A DNA stretch of 64,000 nt from JALYUA01 sp038239305. Its GTDB lineage: Bacteria; Acidobacteriota; Thermoanaerobaculia; UBA5066; Gp7-AA6. Below, in pieces: positions 17,469 through 25,577 of the stretch. Numbering within the stretch: position 1 is the first letter of the stretch; each line of letters begins with the position of its first letter. Below the pieces are notes generated by a model. The model was given only the letters and a program-made list of their open reading frames with translations. It was not told where the DNA came from and made no database searches. A program made the position numbers and the translations under genes. The DNA lies in contig JBBSEW010000010.1 of NCBI GenBank assembly GCA_038239305.1, forward strand, positions 9,109 through 73,108, given 5' to 3'.

Positions 17469-18626
17469 TCAGTAGGTGAGGCGCTTCTCGATTGAGAGCG
17501 GCGCGGACGCGAGACACTCGGCGATCGCCTCGCCCGCGTGACCGTCCCCGTACATCGGATCGGATTCATACCGGCCGTTGTCGAGCTGCCGCCGGACTGC
17601 GGCGACGATCTCGGAACGGGAGTGGCCCACGTCGAGGACGTTCTGCGCGCGGTCGCGGCCCTGCTGCCGAGAACCGATGTTCACGACCGGTACGCCGAGG
17701 AAGGACGACTCCCGGATGCCGACGCTCGAGTTGCCCACGAGGCACCGGCTGTTCCGGATCAGCCGCAGGAAGTCGATCGGCGAAAAATTCTTGAAAAAGT
17801 GGATGTTCGCCGGACGCTCGGCTTCGCGGAACGCGCGGATCGCGTTGGACGTACCGTCCGAACCGGCGTCGACGTTCGGCCAGAACCAGAACGTGCTCAA
17901 GCCGAGGTCGCGGACGGCATGGAGCGTCTCGACCGTTTGCTCGCGGGCGCTCTCGTACTCCGTCGTGACCGGATGCTGCATGACCACGACGTAGCCGCTC
18001 GAAAGATCGAGTTTCACGCCGACGCCGCCGTAACGTTCGAGGGGGTCGAAGTCGAGCTCCGGCTTTCGCGTCACTTCGGCGGCGAGGTCAATCGAGGGGC
18101 AGCCGGTGACGAAGATCGAAGACGGCTCCTCCCCCATCCGCGTGAGGCGCTCGGCGGCCTGGCGGGTGGAAGCGAAATGGAGGTTCGAGAGCTTCGTCAC
18201 GGCATGCCGGACCTTCTCGTCGATCGAGCCCGTGATCTCGCCGCCCTGCACGTGAGCGAGCGGGATGTTCATGTAGGAGGCGGCGACGGCCGTCGCGAGG
18301 GTTTCGTAGCGATCGGCGATCGTGACGACCACGTCCGGCCGCAGATTGTCGAACACCGTCGCGAGCTCGAGGAGACCGAGACCGGTTGTCTTGGCCATGG
18401 CCGCGAGGTTTTCCCCCTCGAGCACCATGTAGACGCGTGCCTTGATGTCGAAGCCGTCCTCCTCGATGTAGCGGACCGCGGTGCCGTAGCGGTCGAGGAG
18501 AGCGGAGGCGGCGACGACGAGCTGAAGCTCCAGGTCGGGCCTGTCGCGGATCGCGAGGAGCGCCGTCTTGATGCGGCTGTAGCTCGGGCGCGCCGTGACG
18601 ACCACGCAGACCTTCCGCGGCGTCAT
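17469..18626 (-). CDS. neuC: UDP-N-acetylglucosamine 2-epimerase, hydrolysing (NeuC type)
   Basis: 385 residues. It opens VCVVVTARPSYSRIKTAL, the NeuC form of the epimerase family, with IADRYETLATAVAASYMNIP, AHVQGGEITGSIDEKVRHA and FVTGCPSIDLA, and a C-terminal LVGNSSVGIRESSFLGVP that binds UDP. The GGE..GSIDE..RHA block distinguishes hydrolysing NeuC from the non-hydrolysing WecB. It converts UDP-GlcNAc to ManNAc plus UDP, the first step to Neu5Ac. It overlaps the neuB stop by four bases. Confidence 0.93.
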   Translation of the reverse strand: MTPRKVCVVVTARPSYSRIKTALLAIRDRPDLELQLVVAASALLDRYGTAVRYIEEDGFDIKARVYMVLEGENLAAMAKTTGLGLLELATVFDNLRPDVVVTIADRYETLATAVAASYMNIPLAHVQGGEITGSIDEKVRHAVTKLSNLHFASTRQAAERLTRMGEEPSSIFVTGCPSIDLAAEVTRKPELDFDPLERYGGVGVKLDLSSGYVVVMQHPVTTEYESAREQTVETLHAVRDLGLSTFWFWPNVDAGSDGTSNAIRAFREAERPANIHFFKNFSPIDFLRLIRNSRCLVGNSSVGIRESSFLGVPVVNIGSRQQGRDRAQNVLDVGHSRSEIVAAVRRQLDNGRYESDPMYGDGHAGEAIAECLASAPLSIEKRLTY

Positions 18627-19702
18627 CGGCTCATCTCCACATCGTCAAGCGCCAGAAGCTGGTCGCCCGCGACGCTGCGCTTCAGCCGCGATCCGACGAG
18701 CTCCGGGAGGCGCGACGCCGGTATTCCCGTGCCGGGCTTCTTGGCGGTCAGGTGCTCCTCGCGGAGAACGGTGCCGGCGGCAAGATCGACGCGCGCGACG
18801 ACGCTCTTCGTGAAAAGCCGCCGGACCGAGTCGAGCTCGCCCGCCGTCGCGTCCTTGTCGACCGGGTGCGCGTTCATCCGCTCGATGAACCGCACGCCTT
18901 CGACGAGCTGCCGCAGCTCCGCGGGCGTGAGCGAGACCGGCACGTCCGGTCCGAACATCTCCCGGCCCAGAGTGACGTGCACCTCGAGCGCGGCAATCGA
19001 GAGCGTCGCGGCGGCCAGGCCCGGAAAGATCGTCCCCGAGTGATCGGAGAGGCCGACACCGCATCCGTACCGCTCCCGGAATACGGAGATGAGATTCAGG
19101 CCGACCTTCTCCGGGGGGCAGGGGTACGAGGACGTGCACTGCATGAGAACGAGCGGGAGACCTCGCGCCTCGATCCGCGCCACCGCGCGGTCGATCTCGG
19201 AGAGCGGGCTCATCCCGGTCGAGAGGAGAAAGGGGCGGCCGGTCGCCGTCATCGCCTCGAGCATTCCGTCGTTGCCGGTCTCTCCCGATGCGACTTTCCA
19301 GGCGGCGACTCCGACCCGCTCGAGCATCTCGACCGCCTCGAGAGAGAACGGCGAGCTCAGGAACCACAGACCTCGCTCCTCCGCGTGCGCCCGCAGGCCG
19401 TTCCACTGCTCCTCTGAGAATTCCATCCGCTTCCAGTAGTCGTAGCGGGACGCGTCCTGCCGGCTGAACTTCACGCGCCACGGCTCCCCGGGCGTGCTCT
19501 CCGCCGCCGCGATGTGGGTCTGAAACTTCACGGCGTCGGCTCCCGCGTCCGCGATCACATCGACAAACGCGTGCGCCGTCCCGAGGCTTCCGTCGTGCGT
19601 CTGCGCGACTTCGCCCACGATCAGGCAGCCCGACGTGACAGCCGGCGTTCCCGCCTGCCGGCGCAGGGCCGATCGGAGAATCGCGTCAGACCACGTCGGC
19701 AA
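18623..19702 (-). CDS. neuB: N-acetylneuraminate synthase (NeuB)
   Basis: 359 residues: an N-terminal TIM barrel (about 25-275) with VGEVAQTHDGSLGTAHAF, DAVKFQTH, WKVASGETGNDGML, FLLSTGMSPLSEI and CTSSYPCPPEKVGLNLI, then a C-terminal SAF/antifreeze-like domain (KKPGTGIPASRL). It condenses ManNAc (or a related hexosamine) with PEP to a nine-carbon sialic-type acid. No legionaminic or pseudaminic specific genes (PseB/C, LegB/C/H) are present, so Neu5Ac is the simplest product. Its start lies 17 bases inside the end of the wzm gene, the largest overlap in the operon. Confidence 0.93.
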   Translation of the reverse strand: MPTWSDAILRSALRRQAGTPAVTSGCLIVGEVAQTHDGSLGTAHAFVDVIADAGADAVKFQTHIAAAESTPGEPWRVKFSRQDASRYDYWKRMEFSEEQWNGLRAHAEERGLWFLSSPFSLEAVEMLERVGVAAWKVASGETGNDGMLEAMTATGRPFLLSTGMSPLSEIDRAVARIEARGLPLVLMQCTSSYPCPPEKVGLNLISVFRERYGCGVGLSDHSGTIFPGLAAATLSIAALEVHVTLGREMFGPDVPVSLTPAELRQLVEGVRFIERMNAHPVDKDATAGELDSVRRLFTKSVVARVDLAAGTVLREEHLTAKKPGTGIPASRLPELVGSRLKRSVAGDQLLALDDVEMSR

Positions 19703-20573
19703 AGGAGCGCTCCATTCGGCGGAAGTAGAAAGCGCCGGAAATCAGCAGCACGGCACTCACGGCGGCGCTCGTGAAGATCGTTGCCCACGGGCCGGGACCA
19801 TTGCCGAGAAGGGCCCAGCGGAATCCCTCCACGACGCCGGCCATCGGGTTCAGGCCATAGACCCACGGCGGAATTCCGTATTTCGCGAGCATCGCCGCGA
19901 CCTTGCTCGCCGGGTAGATCACCGGCGTGACGAACAGCCAGATCTGAACGAAGAACGGCACCACGTAGCGGATGTCGCGGTATTCGACGTTCAGCGCCGA
20001 CAGCCACATCCCGATCCCGAGCGAGGTCGCGAAGGCGAGCGCGAGCAGGAGCGGCAGAAAGAGCACCGGCATGCCCGGCCAGACTCCGTAGAACGCCATC
20101 AGGCCGATCAGCACGACGAAGGCGAACGCGAAATCGACGACGCCGGCCAGGACGGACGCAGCGGGAATGACGAGCCGGGGGAAGTACACCTTCCGGATCA
20201 GGTTCGCGGAGCCGACGAGGCTCTCCGACGAGTGGCTGAGGCCCTGCGCGAAGAACGTCCACGGCAGGAGCCCGGCGTACGCGAAGATGGGATACGGCAG
20301 GCCGTCGGATCCGATCGAAGCCAGCTTTCCGAAGAGAAGCGAGAACACGATCATCGTGAGGGTGGGCTGGAGAATCGCCCACGCCGCGCCGAGAAGAGTC
20401 TGTTTGTAGCGGACCTTGACGTCCCTCCAAACCAGGAAGTAGAGCAGCTCGCGGTACTCGTGGATCTCGCGCATACCGAGCGAGAGCCAGCCCGACGTCG
20501 GCTCGATCACCACGGTCGGCGGCTCGAGACGCGGCTGCGCCACGACGGCGGCGTCTCCGGAAACCGGGGTCAT
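19686..20573 (-). CDS. wzm: ABC-2 type polysaccharide export permease (Wzm-like)
   Basis: 295 residues with about six membrane helices. The amphipathic N terminus (HEYRELLYFLVWRDVKVRYK) followed by QTLLGAAWAILQPTLTMIVF is diagnostic of the Wzm/KpsM/TagG family; LPWTFFAQGL and VYGLNPMAGVVEGFRWALLG are also characteristic. It forms the inner-membrane channel that exports lipid-linked polysaccharide when paired with the Wzt ATPase at 13577-14869. Its ATG overlaps the epimerase stop by four bases. Placement upstream of neuB ties export and sialic-type sugar synthesis into one transcript. Confidence 0.92.
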   Translation of the reverse strand: MTPVSGDAAVVAQPRLEPPTVVIEPTSGWLSLGMREIHEYRELLYFLVWRDVKVRYKQTLLGAAWAILQPTLTMIVFSLLFGKLASIGSDGLPYPIFAYAGLLPWTFFAQGLSHSSESLVGSANLIRKVYFPRLVIPAASVLAGVVDFAFAFVVLIGLMAFYGVWPGMPVLFLPLLLALAFATSLGIGMWLSALNVEYRDIRYVVPFFVQIWLFVTPVIYPASKVAAMLAKYGIPPWVYGLNPMAGVVEGFRWALLGNGPGPWATIFTSAAVSAVLLISGAFYFRRMERSFADVV

Positions 20574-21583
20574 ACCGCCTTCTCCCGCCGGCCTTCGGCC
20601 CCGGCGGCCGGGATCCGCGATTCGAAGTGCTCGCGCGTGCTGGCGAGCCCCTCTTCGAGTGAAACGCGGGCCGCATAGCCGAGCCCCGCGGCCGATCGCG
20701 CGAGATCCGCGGTGGAGTGGCGGACGTCTCCGGGCCGTGCCGTCTCGTGATGCGGCTCGGCGCCGCCGCCGGACAGAACGCGGATCTTCCCGGCGAGATC
20801 GTTGACGGAAACGGCGCCTCCGCCGGCGACATTGAAGACGCGGCCGCAGGACTCGGGACCCGCGAGCGCGGCGAGCAGATTGGCGGCCACGGCGTCGCCG
20901 ACGAAGGTGAAGTCGCGCGTCTGTCCGCCGTCCCCGTAGATGACGGGAGCTTCACCCGACCGGTAAGCCTGAAAAAAACGGGGGATGACCGCGGCGTACG
21001 GCCCCTCGGGGTCCTGCCGCGGGCCGTACACGTTGAAGTAACGCAAGCCGACGAGAGCCAGACCGAACAGGCGGCCGAACGCCTCCGCGAGCTCCTCGTT
21101 CATCGCCTTCGACAGCGCGTAGGGCGACAGGGGCAGGCCCTCCTCGCCCTCTTTCTTCGGAAGGCGCGCTCCATCACCGTAGACGCTCGAGGAGGAGGCA
21201 TAAACGACGCGGCGGACCCGCGCATCCCGGGCGGCCGAAAAAACATTGGCTGTTCCCGCCACGTTCACCGCGATCGTCGAGGCCGGATCCGAGAGCGAGC
21301 GGGGCACCGACCCGAGGGCCGCCTGGTGGAAAACGAACGCGGCGCCGCGGCAGGCATCACGGCAGGCGCCGGCGTCCCGGATGTCGGCTTCGACGAGCTC
21401 GAACCGCTCCGCGCCCGTCGGAAGATTTTCCCGACGGCCGGTCGCGAAGTTGTCCAGTCCGCGCACGACGGCGCCGGCGCCCAGAAGCGCGTCGATGAGA
21501 TGCGAGCCGATGAATCCCGCCGCTCCGGTCACGAGGGCGACCTCGCCCCGGAAACCCCGGAAACCCTCTGCCTTCGTGCCCAT
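20570..21583 (-). CDS. NAD-dependent UDP-GlcNAc 4-epimerase (WbpP/TviC-like, extended SDR)
   Basis: 337 residues. The Rossmann start ALVTGAAGFIGSHL, DNFATGRRENL, HQAALGSVPRSLSDP, catalytic YxxxK in SPYALSKAMNE with ASSSSVYGD before it, and RYFNVYGPRQDPEGPYAAVIP all match the WbpP/TviC group that prefers N-acetylated UDP-hexoses. With the adjacent dehydrogenase it should supply UDP-GalNAc or UDP-GalNAcA, as in Vi antigen or Pseudomonas O6 synthesis. It begins five bases after the dehydrogenase stop. Substrate preference is inferred from the subgroup. Confidence 0.88.
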   Translation of the reverse strand: MGTKAEGFRGFRGEVALVTGAAGFIGSHLIDALLGAGAVVRGLDNFATGRRENLPTGAERFELVEADIRDAGACRDACRGAAFVFHQAALGSVPRSLSDPASTIAVNVAGTANVFSAARDARVRRVVYASSSSVYGDGARLPKKEGEEGLPLSPYALSKAMNEELAEAFGRLFGLALVGLRYFNVYGPRQDPEGPYAAVIPRFFQAYRSGEAPVIYGDGGQTRDFTFVGDAVAANLLAALAGPESCGRVFNVAGGGAVSVNDLAGKIRVLSGGGAEPHHETARPGDVRHSTADLARSAAGLGYAARVSLEEGLASTREHFESRIPAAGAEGRREKAV

Positions 21584-21587
21584 CCGG

Positions 21588-22925
21588 CTATGCCTTGACC
21601 ACGTTGGCTCGTTCGGCCCGGTAGACGCCGCGCGTGTCGACGATCAGCGCCGCGTGCCGGGCGACCATGTCGTAGTCGACGGAGGAGTGATCGGTGATGA
21701 GGACCACGGCGTCCTGCGCGGCAACGAACTCTGCCGTCAGAGCCTGCGACTCCATCTCCGGAAGGTTCGGCCAGCTGCGCATGCGCGGAGCGCGCGGGAC
21801 GTGCGGGTCGTGGTACGTGAGCTCGACGCCAAGCTCGAGGAGCTTCTCGACGATCTCGAACGCGGGGCTCTCCCGCGGATCATCGATGTCCTTCTTGTAC
21901 GCGAGACCGAGAACCAGCACGCGGCTGCCCTTCGCCGGCTTCCCGCGATCGTTCAAGGCCGACTGAAGCTTCGAGATCACGTATTGCGGCATCTGGATGT
22001 TGACCTCGCCCGCGAGCTCGATGAACCGCGGGGTCAACCCGTACTCGCGCGCCTTCCAGGCGAGATAGAACGGGTCGAGCGGGATGCAGTGGCCGCCCCA
22101 GCCCGGGCCCGGATTGAACCGCATGAATCCGAACGGCTTGGTGGAAGCCGCGTCGAGCACTTCCCAGATGTCGACGCCCATGCGGTCGTAGATCACTTTG
22201 AGCTCGTTGACGAGCGCGATATTGACGGCGCGAAAGATGTTCTCGGTCAGCTTCGTCGCCTCCGCCGCCCGGCAGGACGAGACGCGCACCGTCTTCGCGA
22301 TGATCTTGTCGTACAGGGCCTGGGCGAGATCGCCCGCGGTTTTGTCGACTCCGCCGACGACTTTAGGGATCGTCGCCGTGCCGAAGGACGGGTTGCCCGG
22401 ATCCTCGCGCTCCGGCGAGAACGCGAGGGAGAAGTCCCGTCCGCACACCAGACCGGATTCCTCGAGGATGCCGCGCACGAGATCCTCCGTCGTCCCGGGA
22501 TACGTCGTCGATTCGAGGATGACGAGCTGGCCGGTCCGCAGGGTGTCGCGAATGCGCCGCGTCGTGCCGACGACGTAGCTCATGTCGGGCTCGCGCTGCG
22601 GCGTCAGCGGGGTGGGAACGCAGATGAACAGGACGTCCGCCTCGCCGAGGCGCGCGAAGTCCCCCGTCGCCCTGAAGAGCTCGGACGCGGCGGCCGCGGC
22701 GACACGCGCCCCCTCCAGGTGCTTGATGTACGTGCGGCCTTCCGACAGGGCTTCGATCTTCGCCGGATCGACGTCGAAGCCGAGGACCCGGTAGCGGCGC
22801 TCGGCGAACGTCAGCGCCAGCGGCAGGCCGACATAGCCGAGCCCGATGACGCCGAGCAGCGCGGTGCCGTCTTCGATGCGCTGCCGCAGGCTGTCGAGAG
22901 TCGCCGGGGGTGTCAGGACGGTCAT
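21588..22925 (-). CDS. UDP-N-acetylhexosamine 6-dehydrogenase (WbpA/WbpO/TviB family)
   Basis: 445 residues from ATG 22923-22925, preceded by GAGGAAG. The NAD-binding start GVIGLGYVGLPLALTFAERR, FSPEREDPGN, ATKLTENIFRAVNIALVNE and the catalytic Cys in GPGWGGHCIPLDPFYL identify the UDP-sugar dehydrogenase family; the GGHCIPLDP form is that of HexNAc dehydrogenases rather than UDP-Glc dehydrogenase. It oxidises C6 of UDP-GlcNAc or UDP-GalNAc to the uronic acid with two NAD+. It is the first enzyme gene after the NusG-like regulator, separated by a 205-bp leader containing a hairpin and a 13-bp tandem repeat. Confidence 0.92.
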   Translation of the reverse strand: MTVLTPPATLDSLRQRIEDGTALLGVIGLGYVGLPLALTFAERRYRVLGFDVDPAKIEALSEGRTYIKHLEGARVAAAAASELFRATGDFARLGEADVLFICVPTPLTPQREPDMSYVVGTTRRIRDTLRTGQLVILESTTYPGTTEDLVRGILEESGLVCGRDFSLAFSPEREDPGNPSFGTATIPKVVGGVDKTAGDLAQALYDKIIAKTVRVSSCRAAEATKLTENIFRAVNIALVNELKVIYDRMGVDIWEVLDAASTKPFGFMRFNPGPGWGGHCIPLDPFYLAWKAREYGLTPRFIELAGEVNIQMPQYVISKLQSALNDRGKPAKGSRVLVLGLAYKKDIDDPRESPAFEIVEKLLELGVELTYHDPHVPRAPRMRSWPNLPEMESQALTAEFVAAQDAVVLITDHSSVDYDMVARHAALIVDTRGVYRAERANVVKA

Positions 22926-23037
22926 TTCGTACTTCCTCTTTGCGTTTCGGCCCGGGATGCGGAGCCGGCCCGATTTCCGGTCTCTATCGCGGCCCGGATG
23001 GATTCCTCGAGAAACTGCCTTCTCTCGTCGGCAGGGA

Positions 23038-23068
23038 CAGACGATCGGCACAGACGATCGGCGCAGAC
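23038..23068. repeat. 13-bp tandem repeat in the operon leader
   Basis: Two 13-bp units (CAGACGATCGGCA at 23038-23050, CAGACGATCGGCG at 23051-23063) and a five-base partial third copy, in the spacer between the NusG-like gene and the dehydrogenase gene. Confidence 0.7.
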
Positions 23069-23077
23069 TCCGTCCCC

Positions 23078-23096
23078 TTCGGTGTACATCACCGAA
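23078..23096 (-). promoter_or_regulatory. Perfect hairpin in the leader after the NusG-like gene
   Basis: Arms TTCGGTG and CACCGAA (7 bp) enclose a five-base loop. It lies 34 bases after the NusG paralogue stop and about 150 bases before the dehydrogenase start, and has no T-run after it on the minus strand. It could be an RNA or ops-like hairpin used by the NusG paralogue, or a weak attenuator; neither is shown by sequence alone. Confidence 0.35.
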
Positions 23097-23130
23097 CACG
23101 AGCCACTGAAGTTTTGACGCGCCGAATCGC

Positions 23131-23724
23131 CTAAGCGATTACAGCGATCGGGCCCGCAAGTGACGGGCGAACACCCGGAGGCATCCGCGTCACGGCGGCC
23201 CTTTCGAACTGGACGGCGACAGACTTCTGAAGCATCGAGATCGACACGATGAGGCGAGGCCGGCCGCCGGAGCGGACGACGACGCCGGTGTACCCCCGGA
23301 AAGGCCCCTCGTTCACGAGCACGGAATCGCCCGGAGCGAAGACCGGGTGCGGCGTCAGACTCGCACCCGACTCCTGCAGCGCTCGGAGCGTCTGGAGCTC
23401 CCGGAGAAGTGTGCGCTGATCGAGCACATCGAGAATCTGACAGATCAGGTTCGTCCTCAGCGCGGAGAGCCTGTGCTCGCCGTCCCCGCGGCAGAAAACG
23501 TAGCCGGCGAAGAGCGGCAGATGGGACACGAACTCACGGCCGCTGCGTCGTACGCGCTTTTCCTGGAGCGGAAGGTAGAAGGGAACACCGGATCCCAGGA
23601 GGTGTCGCGCGAGGGCTTTCTCCTGCCGGCTTCGAACGTGTGCGACCCACACGGGCATGCAGGTTTCAGACAATTCGAACATCTCCGGCGGGAAGAGATC
23701 CCGTTCGCTCCGCAGGAGCGGCAT
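23131..23724 (-). CDS. Specialised NusG paralogue (RfaH/UpxY/LoaP-like antiterminator)
   Basis: 197 residues. The NGN domain (about 22-115) opens MPVWVAHVRSRQEKALARHL, with FYLPLQEKRVRRSGR and HLPLFAGYVFCRGD, and the KOW domain follows (VFAPGDSVLVNEGPFRGYTG). It is the first gene of the polysaccharide operon. Paralogues such as RfaH, UpxY and LoaP bind RNA polymerase at an operon-specific site and prevent termination in long surface-glycan or secondary-metabolite operons; a 23-kb single-strand operon is the expected client. The ATG at 23724 has a GGAGG eight bases upstream. It is distinct from housekeeping NusG, which adjoins secE and rplK. Confidence 0.9.
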   Translation of the reverse strand: MPLLRSERDLFPPEMFELSETCMPVWVAHVRSRQEKALARHLLGSGVPFYLPLQEKRVRRSGREFVSHLPLFAGYVFCRGDGEHRLSALRTNLICQILDVLDQRTLLRELQTLRALQESGASLTPHPVFAPGDSVLVNEGPFRGYTGVVVRSGGRPRLIVSISMLQKSVAVQFERAAVTRMPPGVRPSLAGPIAVIA

Positions 23725-23773
23725 TTCCAGTTCCTCCGTGGGGGTAGAGAGCCCGCTAAAAGTTCAGCATCCT

Positions 23774-23779
23774 AGCATA
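23774..23779 (-). promoter_or_regulatory. Candidate -10 element of the polysaccharide operon
   Basis: On the minus strand TATGCT overlaps TAGGAT, about 50 bases upstream of the NusG-like start. No convincing -35 lies 16-18 bases further up. The region 23805-23837 also has a direct repeat GGACAGGT (23805-23812 and 23830-23837, 25 bases apart) that may be an activator or repressor site. Confidence 0.3.
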
Positions 23780-23917
23780 GACGCGCCGCGAACGGCGACC
23801 TCCCGGACAGGTCTTCAACCTGATCTTCAGGACAGGTAAACCGCCGTTTATTCCCCTGGAGAAAAAGGGTGCCGAATCAATCGTTTGGGACCCGAAAACC
23901 GCCCTTTCGAAGCCCGG

Positions 23918-25576
23918 TCAACGAACGGACGGATCGCGAGGCGATACGGGCCCGCCGGCCAGTGCGGCGAACCAGAATTCGTGAACGCCCGACCGCCCCG
24001 CCAGCGGAAGGTTCAGAACATTCTCCCCCGTCACGAGGCGGCTGCCCGATCGGCTCCGGTCCCAACCGTACGCCACGATCGCCGGAGTCGCGGAAACGAG
24101 CGAGACGACGAGCGCGCGCCCGGCCCCGGCCGACGGATCGATGCACATCCGCAGCCTCCCCGTCGAACGCCAGCGTTCCGTAATCGCGTCATCCCTGTCG
24201 AGGTCTGCGAGATGACGTTCCGCTTCGGCCGCTCCCGCTTCGTCACCCGAACGATGAGCCAGACCGCGGCGCGCGAGCCACTCGTCACAACCGGGAAACC
24301 GGCCGGCGGGCAGCCGGCTCAAGGCGGCGCGCGCCGCCGCGACATCACCGCGCGAGAGAGCGCGGCGCGCCGAGCGCAGATCGAAGGCTGCCCACTGGTC
24401 GGACGCGGGCTCCACGGCGGCGGAATTGCGCAATTTTTCGGCACCGGCGCGATTTCCGGTCGCATCGAGCACGTCCGCGGTCATCTGCGACGGAACGTTC
24501 GAGAGCGACGAGAGCGCGCGCCGCAGGCCGGGCGACGGTACGGCAGCGGCCGCCTCCCCGTCGGTCAGCACGGTCCGGATCAAGGCGGCGCGCGCATCGG
24601 TCTCCCAGGCGCCCCGCTCCGAAGGCCACAGGACGAGCAGCCGGGAGGCCTCGCCGAAGCGTTCCCGATCCTCGAGCGTTTCGAGGGGATGAGCCGCCAC
24701 ATAATCGCGGCACGCTTGCGCGAGGCCGGAGGAACCCTCTCGAGAAAGAGAGTCGATCCGGCGAAAGGCCGCCGTGCGCTCCGCCCTCTCGGTCGCGTCT
24801 GCCCGATCGAGGAGGCGCTTGGCATCCTCGAGGCTCCGGCCCGCCATCACCGCGGCCGCGGCACGCAACGGTTCGGCCTCGTCGGGCAACAACGCGATCG
24901 CCGGCTCGCGGCCGAGACGATCGACCGCCGTCCGGAACCAGGCCGCCACGAGACCGGTATCGCGGAACGCGGAACGCAGCCCGTCGAGCGCATCGGCCCG
25001 CAGGGCCCCGGCACCCGCCGAGGCTTTCTCATTCAGAAATCCCGACGACCACGTCGGCCAGGCTTCGAGAATCGCTTCGACCCGGCGCGAGCGAAAGAGA
25101 AGCACGTTCGGAGCGGCTCGTGCCGCCTCGTCCCACGCGGCCATCCAGCGTTTCGGGTCCGACTTCGACCCCGCTCTCGCGGCTCGACCCTCGCGCCAGG
25201 CGATCTCCGCCAGCAGGTGCGCATGCAACGGCCAGCCTGGCCGCGTCCGAAGTGCGTCCGCGGCGAGCTCACGCCCGGACGCTTCCCATTTTTCCGAAGC
25301 GAAGGAGCTTCCGGCGTCATCCAGCGCAATCGACAGGGCGGCCGCCGCCGCGAGATCCGGCTCGGGCTCGAGATCGATCGAAAGGGCCTCGAGAGGACGC
25401 CGGTGCGCGAGGCCGGATTCCGCCACGAAACGGTCGACGCGCGCCCGGCGAAAGAGGTCCTGCTCGAGCACGAACAGGACCGATGCCGCCAGGAAAAGGC
25501 TGAGCGCGGCGAGGGACCGGCCGCGGCGAGCCGACGCGGTTGCCGGACCCGAGATGCTCTCCAGGGCAGCGGCCAT
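23918..25576 (-). CDS. Unrecognised membrane-anchored protein of the capsule assembly operon
   Basis: 552 residues from ATG 25574-25576, one base after the CpsB-type gene stop. One membrane helix (about residues 19-38) follows a short basic cytoplasmic end; the rest is predicted periplasmic, Ala- and Arg-rich and helical. Several 35-residue stretches look TPR-like (for example WAAFDLRSARRALSRGDVAA and SGDEAGAAEAERHLADLDRD), but no canonical TPR is convincing. The last 90 residues, ending in ENVLNLPLAGRSGVHEFWFA, look like a beta-rich cap. Similar proteins of unknown role sit beside Wzc/Wza genes in other loci, where they may scaffold polymer assembly. Homology is not recognised; the reading frame and membership in the operon are well supported. 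Confidence 0.7.
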   Translation of the reverse strand: MAAALESISGPATASARRGRSLAALSLFLAASVLFVLEQDLFRRARVDRFVAESGLAHRRPLEALSIDLEPEPDLAAAAALSIALDDAGSSFASEKWEASGRELAADALRTRPGWPLHAHLLAEIAWREGRAARAGSKSDPKRWMAAWDEAARAAPNVLLFRSRRVEAILEAWPTWSSGFLNEKASAGAGALRADALDGLRSAFRDTGLVAAWFRTAVDRLGREPAIALLPDEAEPLRAAAAVMAGRSLEDAKRLLDRADATERAERTAAFRRIDSLSREGSSGLAQACRDYVAAHPLETLEDRERFGEASRLLVLWPSERGAWETDARAALIRTVLTDGEAAAAVPSPGLRRALSSLSNVPSQMTADVLDATGNRAGAEKLRNSAAVEPASDQWAAFDLRSARRALSRGDVAAARAALSRLPAGRFPGCDEWLARRGLAHRSGDEAGAAEAERHLADLDRDDAITERWRSTGRLRMCIDPSAGAGRALVVSLVSATPAIVAYGWDRSRSGSRLVTGENVLNLPLAGRSGVHEFWFAALAGGPVSPRDPSVR

Positions 25577-25577
25577 C

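Noticed and set aside
16696..19702. Legionaminic or pseudaminic acid pathway
   Set aside because: The dehydratase, aminotransferase and acetyltransferase genes those pathways require are missing; NeuC is of the hydrolysing UDP-GlcNAc type.
23840..23880. Sigma-54 promoter before the NusG-like gene
   Set aside because: On the minus strand a CGGCAC -24-like box is present but the -12 GC is missing.
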